Source: Halopiger aswanensis
GTDB lineage: Archaea > Halobacteriota > Halobacteria > Halobacteriales > Natrialbaceae
Length of the DNA: 64,000 nt
NCBI RefSeq assembly: GCF_003610195.1
Contig: NZ_RAPO01000001.1
Location: forward strand, 868,001-932,000
Reading direction: 5' to 3'
Made by a program: the position numbers and the translations under genes
Notes under the pieces: generated by a model
Told to the model about the DNA's origin: nothing
Seen by the model: only the letters and a program-made list of their open reading frames with translations
Database searches by the model: none
Part shown: piece by piece, positions 33,675 to 42,239 of the stretch
How positions within the stretch are numbered: the stretch's first letter is position 1
Layout: each line of letters starts with the position of its first letter

Positions 33675-34406
33675 ATGGCCGCGGGTGAAACTGGCTGTGA
33701 CGGGTGTGGCCGCTCGATCCCCTCCGAAGCGGCGACGACGGTCGCGATGCCGAACGGCGAGCAGGTGACCTGTTGTCCGCAGTGTGCGCCCCACGCTCGA
33801 GCGGTGACCGATGCCACCGCCGACGGTGAAGCGACGCTCGACCAGCGACGCGCCGCCTGCGACGGCTGTCGCGGGAGTTTCCTCGAGAGCGAACTGGAGG
33901 ACGTTCGGCTGCCCGACGGGACCGTCATCGCCTGTTGTCCGTCGTGTGCGGCCGAAGCGCCGTCGGGCGGTTCGGAGACGACGGAAACGGCTGACGGTAA
34001 CGCCGATGGCCCCGGCGACAGGACCGACACTGGTACTGCGGCCGAGGCAGACGGCGGACGGGTCGACGACGGTGGTGCCGCGCCGACTCGCTGTAGCCAG
34101 TGTTCCGACCCGATCGCGACCGAACCGTTTCGCGTGACGACCGTCGACGGCCGGACCGAGCGACTGTGCCGGTCCTGCAAGGAGGACGCGGCGGCCGACG
34201 GTATCATCAAAGACGTCGAAATGCGCGCCTCACGAGCGCGGGACGTACTCGGCGTCGACCCCGATGCCGGTCTCGCCGAAATTCGGGACGCCTACCACCA
34301 ACAGGTCAAGCGCGCCCACCCGGACCGAAAGAGCGGGAGCCGATCGGCGTTTCAACTCGTGACCGACGCCTACGAACGACTTCGCCGGGAGGCGAGCAGT
34401 CAATAG
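33675..34406 (+). CDS. J-domain protein with N-terminal zinc ribbons
   Basis: 243 residues. Three Cys4-type zinc-binding units come first (CDGCGRS...CCPQC; CDGCRGS...CCPSC; CSQCSDP...CRSC), the second and third separated by an acidic low-complexity stretch. The J-domain is at the C-terminal end (about 178-240): ARDVLGVDPDAGLAEIRDAYHQQVKRAHPDRKSG, with the HPD tripeptide that stimulates DnaK ATPase. This is not a canonical DnaJ: it lacks the G/F region and the client-binding barrels, and the order is reversed. It probably targets DnaK to specific sites. Confidence 0.85.
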   Translation: MAAGETGCDGCGRSIPSEAATTVAMPNGEQVTCCPQCAPHARAVTDATADGEATLDQRRAACDGCRGSFLESELEDVRLPDGTVIACCPSCAAEAPSGGSETTETADGNADGPGDRTDTGTAAEADGGRVDDGGAAPTRCSQCSDPIATEPFRVTTVDGRTERLCRSCKEDAAADGIIKDVEMRASRARDVLGVDPDAGLAEIRDAYHQQVKRAHPDRKSGSRSAFQLVTDAYERLRREASSQ

Positions 34407-34450
34407 CAGTCGGTTGTCGCCGGGTGATTTCTCGCCGCGAATCGGGCGCG

Positions 34451-35113
34451 TTACCGGCGTTTCTGTGACGACCTCGAGGGAGATCCGGCTTCGGATCCGG
34501 CCGTAGACTCGGGTTCACCCCGCCCGACGAAGCCGATCGTCCCCGGATCGAAGTAGTACCGCGAGCCACACCCCTCGCAGTCCGCCGAGAGTCGGCGCCC
34601 GCGCCGGTGGAGCTTCCAGAGTTTCGACTGCTCGTGCTCGATTTCGAGGGTGACCGGCTGGTCGCAGCCGGGGACCGTACAGGGGAATCGAACGTACCAG
34701 TTGGGAACGGACAGGGCACCCAGCGGCGAGAGTTCGCGGCGAAGCTGACAGAGTAACTCGAAGACGGTCGCGGGCAGATCGCTACGATCGATCGTTACGC
34801 CGTCGATATCGCTGAGATACCCGCTGTGACGGACGTCCCGGTCGGACAGTGGCAACACCGGAATGCCCTTCGCCCGCGCGTAGCCGATCTCCTGATTGAT
34901 CCACTGATCGGTCGCCGACCGCTCGGTCAACACCGCGACGACGAGGTCGCTGTTCGCGATCCGTCCCGTGAGCCGCGTCCGGGCGCGGCCGGAGTCGGTC
35001 TCCTCCGCGGCGATGTGGACCCCGATCGGGAAGTTCTCGACCGTCGAGAACAGCTCCTGAACGAGTTCGAGGTCGCCGGGGGCGTGCGAGACGTACAGCT
35101 GTTCCCGGGCCAT
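34451..35113 (-). CDS. TIR-like domain protein with C-terminal zinc ribbon
   Basis: 220 residues. The N-terminal 125 read as a TIR fold: LYVSHAPGDLELVQEL (beta A/alpha A), DLVVAVLTERSATDQWINQEIGYARAKGIPVLPL (box 2-like), with Glu75 in NQEIGYA at the place of the NADase glutamate. The last part contains a Cys4 site (CTVPGCDQP...CEGCGSRYYF), resembling a zinc ribbon. TIR domains can cleave NAD+ in immunity or signalling. No partner effector (ThsA-like or other defence gene) is adjacent, so the role is open. Confidence 0.75.
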   Translation of the reverse strand: MAREQLYVSHAPGDLELVQELFSTVENFPIGVHIAAEETDSGRARTRLTGRIANSDLVVAVLTERSATDQWINQEIGYARAKGIPVLPLSDRDVRHSGYLSDIDGVTIDRSDLPATVFELLCQLRRELSPLGALSVPNWYVRFPCTVPGCDQPVTLEIEHEQSKLWKLHRRGRRLSADCEGCGSRYYFDPGTIGFVGRGEPESTAGSEAGSPSRSSQKRR

Positions 35114-35153
35114 CGTCTCCGAGACGCGCCGCAGTTATCATTAATGTATTCAT

Positions 35154-35579
35154 TCAACGAGGCAACTCGATCGTCTCGAGCACCCGCTCGGAGAACTCGA
35201 GTTCCGAGAGCTCGTCGCCGAGACGGTCGAACCACTCGCCCTCGACGTGCCAGCGGCCCCGGAGGTCGCCGTCGGTCGTCAGCGACGTCACTTCGAGCCG
35301 CCCCGGCGTCCACTCGCGTTCGTCGGCGACCTCGAGGAGGGTGCGAACGACGGCGCCGACCTCGTCGCTCGTGACGGCGTCGACCTCCGCGATGGTCTCG
35401 TACTCGAGGCGGACGTCGGTGCCGTCCCGAGCGTCGATCCGCTCGCCGTCCGGCTCGCGTTCGTCCGTGTTTTCCGCGAGTCGTTCTACCTCGTTCACGT
35501 AGATTCCGTGGCTCATCAGTCGGTTCTCGAGGGCTACCCCGACCGGCCGCTCGTCGGACCCGGTGTCGGATTCGGTCAT
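35154..35579 (-). CDS. Conserved haloarchaeal protein, unknown function
   Basis: 141 residues, acidic, starting MTESDTGSDERPVGVALENR. It begins with a helix (ENRLMSHGIYVNEVERL) and then alternates beta strands and helices (VRLEYETIAE, SDEVGAVVRTLLEVADEREW, LEVTSLTTDGDLRGRWHVEGEWFDRL). It has no cysteine, no transmembrane segment and no recognised motif. The frame is open far upstream, but the ATG at 35579 marks the start of haloarchaeal-like composition. Same strand as the downstream TIR gene, 40 bases away. Confidence 0.65.
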   Translation of the reverse strand: MTESDTGSDERPVGVALENRLMSHGIYVNEVERLAENTDEREPDGERIDARDGTDVRLEYETIAEVDAVTSDEVGAVVRTLLEVADEREWTPGRLEVTSLTTDGDLRGRWHVEGEWFDRLGDELSELEFSERVLETIELPR

Positions 35580-35673
35580 AGCGGGCAGTTCGACGAGCGG
35601 AGAGAAAAGTGGTCGGTTACCACACCTCGTGCAACGCGGCCGAGTCGGCGAGGCGGCGAACGAACGTCGCCGA

Positions 35674-36318
35674 TCAGAGCGGCTCGACGAGGTCCTCGAG
35701 CGCCGCCCGCGGGTCGTCGGCCTTCGCGACGCCGCTGGCCAGCAGGACGCCCTCGGCCCCGAGGTCGCCCGCAGCGACGACGTCGTCGCCGGTGCTGATC
35801 CCGGCGCCACAGAGGACGTCGACGTCGTCGTCGACGTTTGCGGCGGCGTCGACGGCGTCCTCGACGATATCGGGGTCGGCCTGGCTGACCGGCGTCCCGG
35901 TCCCGATGAGTTCCGGCGGTTCGACGGCGACGGCATCGGGCCCGAGCGCCGCGGCCGCGCCGATCTGTGCGGGGTTGTTCGCGCAGACGATCGTCTCGAG
36001 GTCGGCCCGCTGGGCCGCCTGCACTGCACCGTCGATGTCGGCGAGTTTCAGGCGCTGCTCGGAGTGGTTGAGCAACGTTCCGTCGGCGCCGGCGTCGGCG
36101 ACCGTCTCCGCGAGGGTGTGGCCGGTATTACTGCCGTAGTCGATCGGATCGACGTGCTGGGCCCAGGTCTCGGCGCCCGTCTCGGCGACGCGCTCGAGGT
36201 GGGTCGCCTGCGGCGCGACTGCGATGCGCGCGTCGGTTTCGTCGTCGACGTCGCGAACGGCTTCCGCGACCTCGAGGGGGTCGCAGGGATAGGTCTTGAG
36301 GTTTACGAGAACGAACAT
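35674..36318 (-). CDS. tpiA: Triose-phosphate isomerase
   Basis: Interconverts dihydroxyacetone phosphate and glyceraldehyde 3-phosphate. At 214 residues it has the short archaeal form (bacterial enzymes are near 250). Catalytic residues are all visible: Asn6 and Lys8 in LVNLKTY, His85 in LLNHSEQRL and Glu133 in [11 protein letters not shown]. The phosphate-binding loops CGAGIS and GVLLASGV are present. The ATG at 36318 directly precedes the first barrel strand. Monocistronic by spacing. Confidence 0.96.
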   Translation of the reverse strand: MFVLVNLKTYPCDPLEVAEAVRDVDDETDARIAVAPQATHLERVAETGAETWAQHVDPIDYGSNTGHTLAETVADAGADGTLLNHSEQRLKLADIDGAVQAAQRADLETIVCANNPAQIGAAAALGPDAVAVEPPELIGTGTPVSQADPDIVEDAVDAAANVDDDVDVLCGAGISTGDDVVAAGDLGAEGVLLASGVAKADDPRAALEDLVEPL

Positions 36319-36466
36319 GTATCCTCAACGGCAGTCGCCGGCAAGAAATAGCTTGCGAGTCGTCACTGTGCCGGCCGCGAATCGGCTCGCTTTTTGCTCC
36401 TCGAGTCGGCAGCCGGCGGTTGTCAGTCGATCGCCGCCGAGCAGCCGTCGGCCGCAGGGAACTGCC

Positions 36467-37018
36467 TCAGTCCTTCCGCTTGACGACGTCGCCGAGCGTG
36501 TAACTGCCCGACGAGGAGCCGCCCGACCACTCCGAGTCGTCGCCGGAACTGCCCTCGGCGCTCAGGTCGATCTCGAGGAACCGCTCGAGCTTCGACTGGA
36601 CGCGGTCGCTCGGGAGGGTGTCGCCGCGTTCGATCTTGCGGATGAGACTCGCCTTCTCGTTGAGCTCGTTCGCGAGATCGGACTGGCTAAGCCCCTTCTG
36701 CTCGCGGGCCTTGCGGACGCGCTCGTCGTAGTCGGTCGCGAGCTCGTCCATGTCGTCGAACATGTCCGAGCGGCGCTGACTCGAGGAACTGGAGGAGCTG
36801 GAACTGGTGCCGCCGGTCGACGTGCCGCCGGAGCTGGAAGCCGACGAAGACGACGAACTCGAGCCGGTCGAGTACTTCGTCGACGAGCCGGAGCTCGAGG
36901 TCTGTCTGACTTCAGTGCCGAAGTCGGTGCAGTCGGCGCACACGTCGAGCTTCGCGCCCTCGACTTTGATGGTCTTCGGAGACGACGTCTCGGCGCCACA
37001 CATCTCGCACTGAACCAT
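36467..37018 (-). CDS. mbf1: Multiprotein bridging factor 1 homologue (aMBF1)
   Basis: 183 residues. The N-terminal zinc ribbon has Cys4, Cys7, Cys27 and Cys30 (CEMC, CADC). A long serine-rich linker follows (about 40-82, with uninterrupted runs of up to nine Ser), then the conserved Cro-type HTH (about 95-150: DYDERVRKAREQKGLSQSDLANEL, ASLIRKIERGDTLPSD). A GCTTTATAGC box (37041-37050) gives a leaderless mRNA. aMBF1 binds the ribosomal small subunit and possibly TBP in archaea. Confidence 0.93.
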   Translation of the reverse strand: MVQCEMCGAETSSPKTIKVEGAKLDVCADCTDFGTEVRQTSSSGSSTKYSTGSSSSSSSASSSGGTSTGGTSSSSSSSSSQRRSDMFDDMDELATDYDERVRKAREQKGLSQSDLANELNEKASLIRKIERGDTLPSDRVQSKLERFLEIDLSAEGSSGDDSEWSGGSSSGSYTLGDVVKRKD

Positions 37019-37122
37019 GGGAGTAGCTATAGCCCGGCGAGCTATAAAGCATGCGGCGTTCCCCGGCTCGAAAAAACGGCGGCGCGGCCCCGCGTGGACC
37101 GCAATCGCGATCCCGGGGCCGC

Positions 37123-37737
37123 TCAGTCGAGCGCCGACCAGGAGTAGGCGAACCGCTGGACGGCGGTCAGGTGGCCCACGACGGCGAGGAAGACCAGCAG
37201 CCACCCGACGATCGTGAGCCCGGCGGGGTCCGCGCCCTCGAGCGGGTAGGCGAGAAAGCCGACGATCCCGATGATCGCCAGCCGGTCCGCGCGACCGACG
37301 AGGCCGCCGTAGACGCGGTCGAGGCCGACCGCCTGGGCCTGCGTCCCCAGGTACGAGGTCATGACGACGCCCGTAACCGCGAGGAAGCCGAGCAAGTAGT
37401 TCTCGATGCCTGCGGCGAGCCCGGCGATGACGACGATGTCGGCGTAGCGATCGAGGACGTGATCCAGCAGGTCCCCCGCCGCGGACGCGCGCTCCTGCTC
37501 GCGGGCGAGCGCGCCGTCGACGATGTCCAGCCAGCCGTTCAGGAAGACCAGCACCGCCGCGACGACGTACCAGACCGGCGACGCGTGCCCGCCCAGGAAG
37601 AAGGCGACGGCGGCCAGGACCGCCATTCCGAACGCGATGACGCTCACCCCGTCGGGCGTCAGGCCGATGCGGTCGAAGCCCCGCACGAACGGGTCCAGAA
37701 ACCGCGATACGTACGGGCGGAGCTGATCGAGCGTCAT
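37123..37737 (-). CDS. CDP-alcohol phosphatidyltransferase (archaetidylinositol phosphate synthase type)
   Basis: 204 residues, about six transmembrane helices. The family signature DxxDGxxARx8GxxxDxxxD is intact in DIVDGALAREQERASAAGDLLDHVLDRYAD. It condenses CDP-archaeol (or similar) with a sugar alcohol phosphate at the membrane, most likely making archaetidylinositol phosphate. The ATG at 37737 overlaps the stop of the upstream kinase by four bases, and that kinase overlaps hisC the same way, so all three form one operon. Confidence 0.9.
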   Translation of the reverse strand: MTLDQLRPYVSRFLDPFVRGFDRIGLTPDGVSVIAFGMAVLAAVAFFLGGHASPVWYVVAAVLVFLNGWLDIVDGALAREQERASAAGDLLDHVLDRYADIVVIAGLAAGIENYLLGFLAVTGVVMTSYLGTQAQAVGLDRVYGGLVGRADRLAIIGIVGFLAYPLEGADPAGLTIVGWLLVFLAVVGHLTAVQRFAYSWSALD

Positions 37738-38270
37738 CCGAGATACCCCACGAAGTCGACCTCGCCGGCGCTCGGCTCGCGGTCCCCGGTGACGACCGCC
37801 TCGAGCGCGTCCGCCACGTCTTCGGGCTCGCGGTCGGTCGTGTCGATCTCGTAGACCGACTCGAGGCCGTGCTGGTCGGCGGCCTCCGAGAGGATGACGT
37901 CGAGCGCCTCGCTCTCGGCGTTCTCGCGGGCCTTGGCCTCGGTTTCGCCCCGCTCGAGGAGGCGCTCCTCGAGCGTCGCCGGCGCACACCGCAGGACGGC
38001 CACGCGGTCGGCTTCGAAGTGGTGCGCGAGGTGGGATTCGATCACGGCCTCGTCCCGGCCCTCGAGCCAGTCGGCGAGCGCGTCGAGGTCGGCGATCTTG
38101 CTCTCCCGATCCGCATCGACCTCGGTGTACAGCTCCTCGTCCTCGAGAACCCGGTTGAGGTGGATTACCTCGAGGTCGGGCAGCGAGTCGTCGTCGGCGA
38201 GTCGCTCCTCGAGCAGTTCCGTCGCGGTCGTCTTCCCGGTGCCGGGCGTGCCGGTGACGGCGAGCCTCAC
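37734..38270 (-). CDS. Adenylate kinase of the AK6/Fap7 type
   Basis: 178 residues. Walker A is GTPGTGKTTATELL at the N-terminus; ADRVAVLRCAPATLEERLLERG supplies the family's central strand and lid helix. Archaeal and eukaryotic AK6/Fap7 proteins phosphorylate AMP and help mature the small ribosomal subunit. A C-terminal stretch of about 25 residues (GDREPSAGEVDFVGYLG) is a haloarchaeal extension. Four-base overlaps with hisC and the phospholipid synthase indicate translational coupling. Confidence 0.88.
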   Translation of the reverse strand: MRLAVTGTPGTGKTTATELLEERLADDDSLPDLEVIHLNRVLEDEELYTEVDADRESKIADLDALADWLEGRDEAVIESHLAHHFEADRVAVLRCAPATLEERLLERGETEAKARENAESEALDVILSEAADQHGLESVYEIDTTDREPEDVADALEAVVTGDREPSAGEVDFVGYLG

Positions 38271-39421
38271 GTGTCGGGCACCTCCGCTTCGGTGCTCGCG
38301 CCGTCGGCGTCCGGTTCGATGTCCAACTCCGCGAGGACCTCGTTGAGCGTTTCAACGGCCCGCTCGGTCTCGTCTTCGGTGCCGCAGGTGATGCGGATAC
38401 AGCCCGGCAGGCCGAAACTCGAGCAGTCGCGGACGATGACCCCCCGTTCCTGCATTGCCTCGGCGACCGCGGCGGCGTCACCGACCTCGACGAGGACGAA
38501 GTTGCCCTCGCTCTCCCAGACGTGGGCGTCGATGTGCTCGCGCATGTACGCGCGGGAGTCGCGGGCCGTCTCGACGGTCCGCTCGACGTGTTCTGCGTCG
38601 TCGATGGCGGCCAGCCCGGCACGACAGGCGATCTCGCTGGCGGCGAAGGGCGTATTCACGCGGGCGTAGGCGTCGGCCCACGCCTCGGGGACGACGGCGT
38701 AGCCGAGTCGCACGCCGGCCAATCCGTAGGCCTTCGAGAACGTCCGCAGGACGGCGATATCGTCGCGAGCCTCGAACCCGTCCCGGCCCTCGATCAGCGC
38801 GAGGGCGCTATCTCGGTCGGCGAACTCGCCGTAGGCCTCGTCGACGACGAGCAGCGTCTCGTCGCTCGTCTCGTCGGCGAGGCGTTCGACTTCTCCGAGC
38901 GGAATCGTCGAACCCGACGGGTTGTGCGGGCTGGTCAGGAAGACGATTCGATCCCGGTCGCCGTCGTAGTACTCGAGGACGGTGTCGGCGTCCTGGGCGA
39001 AGTCGTCGGCCTTCGAGAGTTCGTACTCGCGGACGTCGCCGTGGTGGTACCGGGAACTCATTCCGTAGTAGGCAAAGCCCGGGTCGGGCACGAGGACGGC
39101 GTCGCCGGGCTCGATCATCGCCCGGTGGAGGTAGTCGAGCGCCCCGTCGCCGCCGTTGGCGAGCCAGACCTGCTCGTCGGTGACGTCCCAGCGGTCCGCG
39201 ATCGCCGCCGTCAGATCGGCGTGGGCGGCCTTCGGATAGGAGCTTACGCTCGAGGCCGTCTCGCGGATGGCGACGGCGGCCGCGGGCGATGGCCCGTGCG
39301 GGTTCTCGTTCGAGGCGAGTTTGACGAACTCCGAGGGGTCCCGGCCGAGTTCCCGGGCGACCTCCTCGATGCCTCGACCCGCCTCGTAAGCGATATGATC
39401 GGACAGGTCGCGCGGTTGCAT
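38267..39421 (-). CDS. hisC: Histidinol-phosphate aminotransferase
   Basis: Transfers the amino group from glutamate to imidazole-acetol phosphate in histidine synthesis. 384 residues of the class I/II PLP fold: LASNENPHGPSPAA near the N-terminus, NGGDGALDYLHRA, FLTSPHNPSGS, VVDEAYGEFA, and the PLP lysine in FSKAYGLAGVRLGY. The ATG at 39421 starts MQPRDLSDHIAYEAGRG; the open frame upstream is not coding. It leads a three-gene operon with the AK6-type kinase and phospholipid synthase, which is metabolically unrelated. Confidence 0.94.
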   Translation of the reverse strand: MQPRDLSDHIAYEAGRGIEEVARELGRDPSEFVKLASNENPHGPSPAAAVAIRETASSVSSYPKAAHADLTAAIADRWDVTDEQVWLANGGDGALDYLHRAMIEPGDAVLVPDPGFAYYGMSSRYHHGDVREYELSKADDFAQDADTVLEYYDGDRDRIVFLTSPHNPSGSTIPLGEVERLADETSDETLLVVDEAYGEFADRDSALALIEGRDGFEARDDIAVLRTFSKAYGLAGVRLGYAVVPEAWADAYARVNTPFAASEIACRAGLAAIDDAEHVERTVETARDSRAYMREHIDAHVWESEGNFVLVEVGDAAAVAEAMQERGVIVRDCSSFGLPGCIRITCGTEDETERAVETLNEVLAELDIEPDADGASTEAEVPDT

Positions 39422-39680
39422 ACGCCAACCCAGTCCGTCGCGGCTCTTAAGCGTGCTTACCTGTCCCGGCGCGGTTGTGGCGTCGATCGGTGGCCCTGAC
39501 CGCTCTCGAGACACCGCCGGGCGCCTTGCATATGCGCTGGACACATTCTTACCGGCAGCAGTGAGAGAACTCCATGACGCTGTGGCGGACGGTACCATCC
39601 GGAACCATCGAACTGCCGTCCGGATTCACGCAGAGTGGCGAACGACCACGATCAACCGAACGACCTGAACCGACGGACAA

Positions 39681-42125
39681 ATGAGCGATCTTCCCCCACG
39701 AACGACGATCAAGCGGTGGCTAGTCACGACCAACCACAAGGACGTCGGCATCCTCTATCTGGTGACGGCGCTGTTCTTCCTGCTGTTCGGCGGCATCATG
39801 GCGCTGCTGTTCCGCGTCCAACTCTGGCAGCCCGGCGGACTCGGGATTCTGGACGGCATGGAGTACAACCAGGCCGTGACGAGCCACGGATTGCTGATGG
39901 TGTTCTGGTTCCTCTCGCCGATCGCGACCGGCTTCGCGAACTACTTCGTTCCGCTACAGATCGGGGCGAAGGATCTCGCGTTCCCGCGGCTGAACGCGAT
40001 GAGCTACTGGTTCTACCTCTTTTCGGGCGTGCTGTTTGCGATTTCGTACTTCCAGGGCCACACGTTCGCCGGCGGCTGGACGATGTACGCGCCGCTGAAC
40101 GTCCCGATGTACACGACGGCGATGGAAGCAGCAACCGGCGGCAACGCGGCCATCCTCGGGCTGATCCTGTTCGTCCTCTCGGTCACCATCGGGACGGTAA
40201 ACTTCCTCACGACGATTCACCGCTCGCGGGCGGAGGGGCTCGGCCTCTGGAACATGCCGCTTTTCACCTGGTCCTGGCTGCTGACCGTCTGGATGATGCT
40301 GTTCGCGTTCTCCGCGCTGCTCGCCGCTCTGTTGCTCCAACTGAGCGATCGCCTGCTGCTCACGCAGTACATGGTCACCGACGAAGGCTCGAGTCTCCTG
40401 TGGGCGCACCTGTTCTGGTTCTTCGGCCATCCGGAGGTCTACATCGTCTTCTTCCCCGCGCTGGGGATCATGTTCGAGACGTTCCAGACGTTCACCGGGC
40501 GGCGGCTCGTGGGCCGCAAGTGGGTCATCATCGCGATGGTGCTGGTGGCCGTCCAGTCCTTCTTGGTCTGGATGCACCACATGTTCCTGACGACCATCAA
40601 CCTCGAGATCAAGACGCTCTACATGGCGACGACCATCGGGATCTCGCTCCCCTTCGACCTGATGGTCTTCTCGCTGATCTATACCATGGTCAAGGGTCGC
40701 GTGCGGTTCACGACGCCGTTCCTGTACGCCATGGGGGCACTCGTCCTCTTTATCCTCGGGGGGATTACCGGGGTCTTCCTCGGGGCGGTCGTGCTCGACT
40801 ACGAGTTCCGCGGCACCTACTGGGTCGTCGCGCACTTCCACTACGTGATGGTCTCGGGCGTCACGGCCCTCATCGGCGGGCTCTACTACTGGTGGCCGAA
40901 GTTGAGCGGCAAGATGTACGACGAAACGCTGGGTAAACTCAGCTTCGCGGTCTATTTCGTCGGCTTCAACCTGCTGTACTTCCCGATGTTCCTCGCCTGG
41001 GAGACGCCCCGCCGCGTCTTCGAGTACCCCGAAAGCTACCAGATCTACCACCAGTCCGCGACGATCGGCGCGTTCGTCTTCGCGCTCTCGTTCCTGCTTA
41101 CGTTCTACACGCTCGGAAAGAGTTGGTTTACCGGCCCTGCGGCGCCGGACAATCCCTGGAAGTTCTCCCGGACGGCCGAGTGGGCGATCCCCTCGCCGCC
41201 GCCGCTCGAGAACTGGGACGGCCGCCCCTCCTACAGCAGCGGTCGCCTCGAGTTCGTCGATGACACGGCCGCAGACGGCGGCGTCGTGACGGCGGACGTC
41301 GAGCAGGAACAACACGCCGACCACGCGAGCATCTGGCCGTTCGGCATCGGCGTCGGCGTCTTCGTCCTCTTTTTGGGCCTCTCGGGGATCACGCCGTATC
41401 TCGTTAACTTCGCCGAAGCGCGCGGCCACAGCGTCCCCGGGACCGGGTCCGAGCCGAACATCGTCTATCCGCTGATCGCGATCCTCGGCGTGGCGGTCCT
41501 CGGCTACACGCTGTTCGAGTACGGCCGCGAACGGTTCAACGCGCCCGAGATGGCTATCGCCGAACGCTGGCCGTTCGGCGGGGTCGGAACCACGAAACTC
41601 GGCGTCTGGTTCTTCCTCGCCTCGGACGTGATCGTCTTCGGCGGCGCCATCGGCGCGTTCATCTTCATGCGACTCCACTCCGGGTGGGGGAACTGGGAGA
41701 TCGTGCCGCCGTCGTCGACGGTCGGGCTCGTCAACACCTACGTCCTGTTGACCTCGAGTTTCACGGTGGTCCTCGCGCTCGTCATGGCCGAACGCGAGAA
41801 CAAGCGCGGGCTCCTCACCGCGCTCGGTGCGACGCTGCTGCTCGGGTTCACGTTCCTCGGCATCAAGGGCTGGGAGTGGAACTACGAGTTCTCTCACGGC
41901 ATCTACTGGTTTACCGACCTCCACTACTCGGTCTACTTCGTGACGACCGGCTTGCACGCGCTGCACGTCATCTTCGGGCTGCTCATCGCCGGCTTCATGA
42001 TCTACCGAGTCGCGTCCGTCGACGCCTACCTCGAGGACCACCGGCCGGTGGAGTTCTTCGGGCTCTACTGGCACTTCGTCGACATCGTGTGGGTGTTCCT
42101 GTTCCCGCTGTTCTACCTGATGTAG
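39681..42125 (+). CDS. Fused cytochrome oxidase subunit I-III
   Basis: 814 residues. The first 500 are subunit I of a type A haem-copper oxidase: VTSHGLLMVFWF (low-spin haem His), FGHPEVYIVFFP (CuB His with the cross-linked Tyr), MHHMFLTT (two CuB His) and HFHYVMVSG (haem ligands). The last 250 are subunit III (GVWFFLASDVIVFGGAIGAFIFMR...; YWHFVDIVWVFLFPLFYLM), joined by a periplasmic or cytosolic linker. It pumps protons while reducing O2 to water. Subunit II (CuA) is not in the window. Fused I-III genes are known in haloarchaea. Confidence 0.95.
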   Translation: MSDLPPRTTIKRWLVTTNHKDVGILYLVTALFFLLFGGIMALLFRVQLWQPGGLGILDGMEYNQAVTSHGLLMVFWFLSPIATGFANYFVPLQIGAKDLAFPRLNAMSYWFYLFSGVLFAISYFQGHTFAGGWTMYAPLNVPMYTTAMEAATGGNAAILGLILFVLSVTIGTVNFLTTIHRSRAEGLGLWNMPLFTWSWLLTVWMMLFAFSALLAALLLQLSDRLLLTQYMVTDEGSSLLWAHLFWFFGHPEVYIVFFPALGIMFETFQTFTGRRLVGRKWVIIAMVLVAVQSFLVWMHHMFLTTINLEIKTLYMATTIGISLPFDLMVFSLIYTMVKGRVRFTTPFLYAMGALVLFILGGITGVFLGAVVLDYEFRGTYWVVAHFHYVMVSGVTALIGGLYYWWPKLSGKMYDETLGKLSFAVYFVGFNLLYFPMFLAWETPRRVFEYPESYQIYHQSATIGAFVFALSFLLTFYTLGKSWFTGPAAPDNPWKFSRTAEWAIPSPPPLENWDGRPSYSSGRLEFVDDTAADGGVVTADVEQEQHADHASIWPFGIGVGVFVLFLGLSGITPYLVNFAEARGHSVPGTGSEPNIVYPLIAILGVAVLGYTLFEYGRERFNAPEMAIAERWPFGGVGTTKLGVWFFLASDVIVFGGAIGAFIFMRLHSGWGNWEIVPPSSTVGLVNTYVLLTSSFTVVLALVMAERENKRGLLTALGATLLLGFTFLGIKGWEWNYEFSHGIYWFTDLHYSVYFVTTGLHALHVIFGLLIAGFMIYRVASVDAYLEDHRPVEFFGLYWHFVDIVWVFLFPLFYLM

Positions 42126-42239
42126 CGACGGGGCCCTCCCCGTTCGCTCACGGTTCACGGGTGTCGGCGCGCGCTACTAGCAGCCGATGCTGCCGCATCG
42201 CGTCCGTTTTCTCCCTCGAGTCGCCTACCCTGCGCCCGA

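Noticed and set aside
34451-35113. Thoeris-type defence system
   Set aside because: A TIR-like domain is present, but no ThsA-like SIR2/SLOG effector or other defence gene lies beside it.
39954-42158. 734-codon minus-strand frame opposite the oxidase gene
   Set aside because: Shadow frame in a strongly biased high-GC gene; no domain or start signal.
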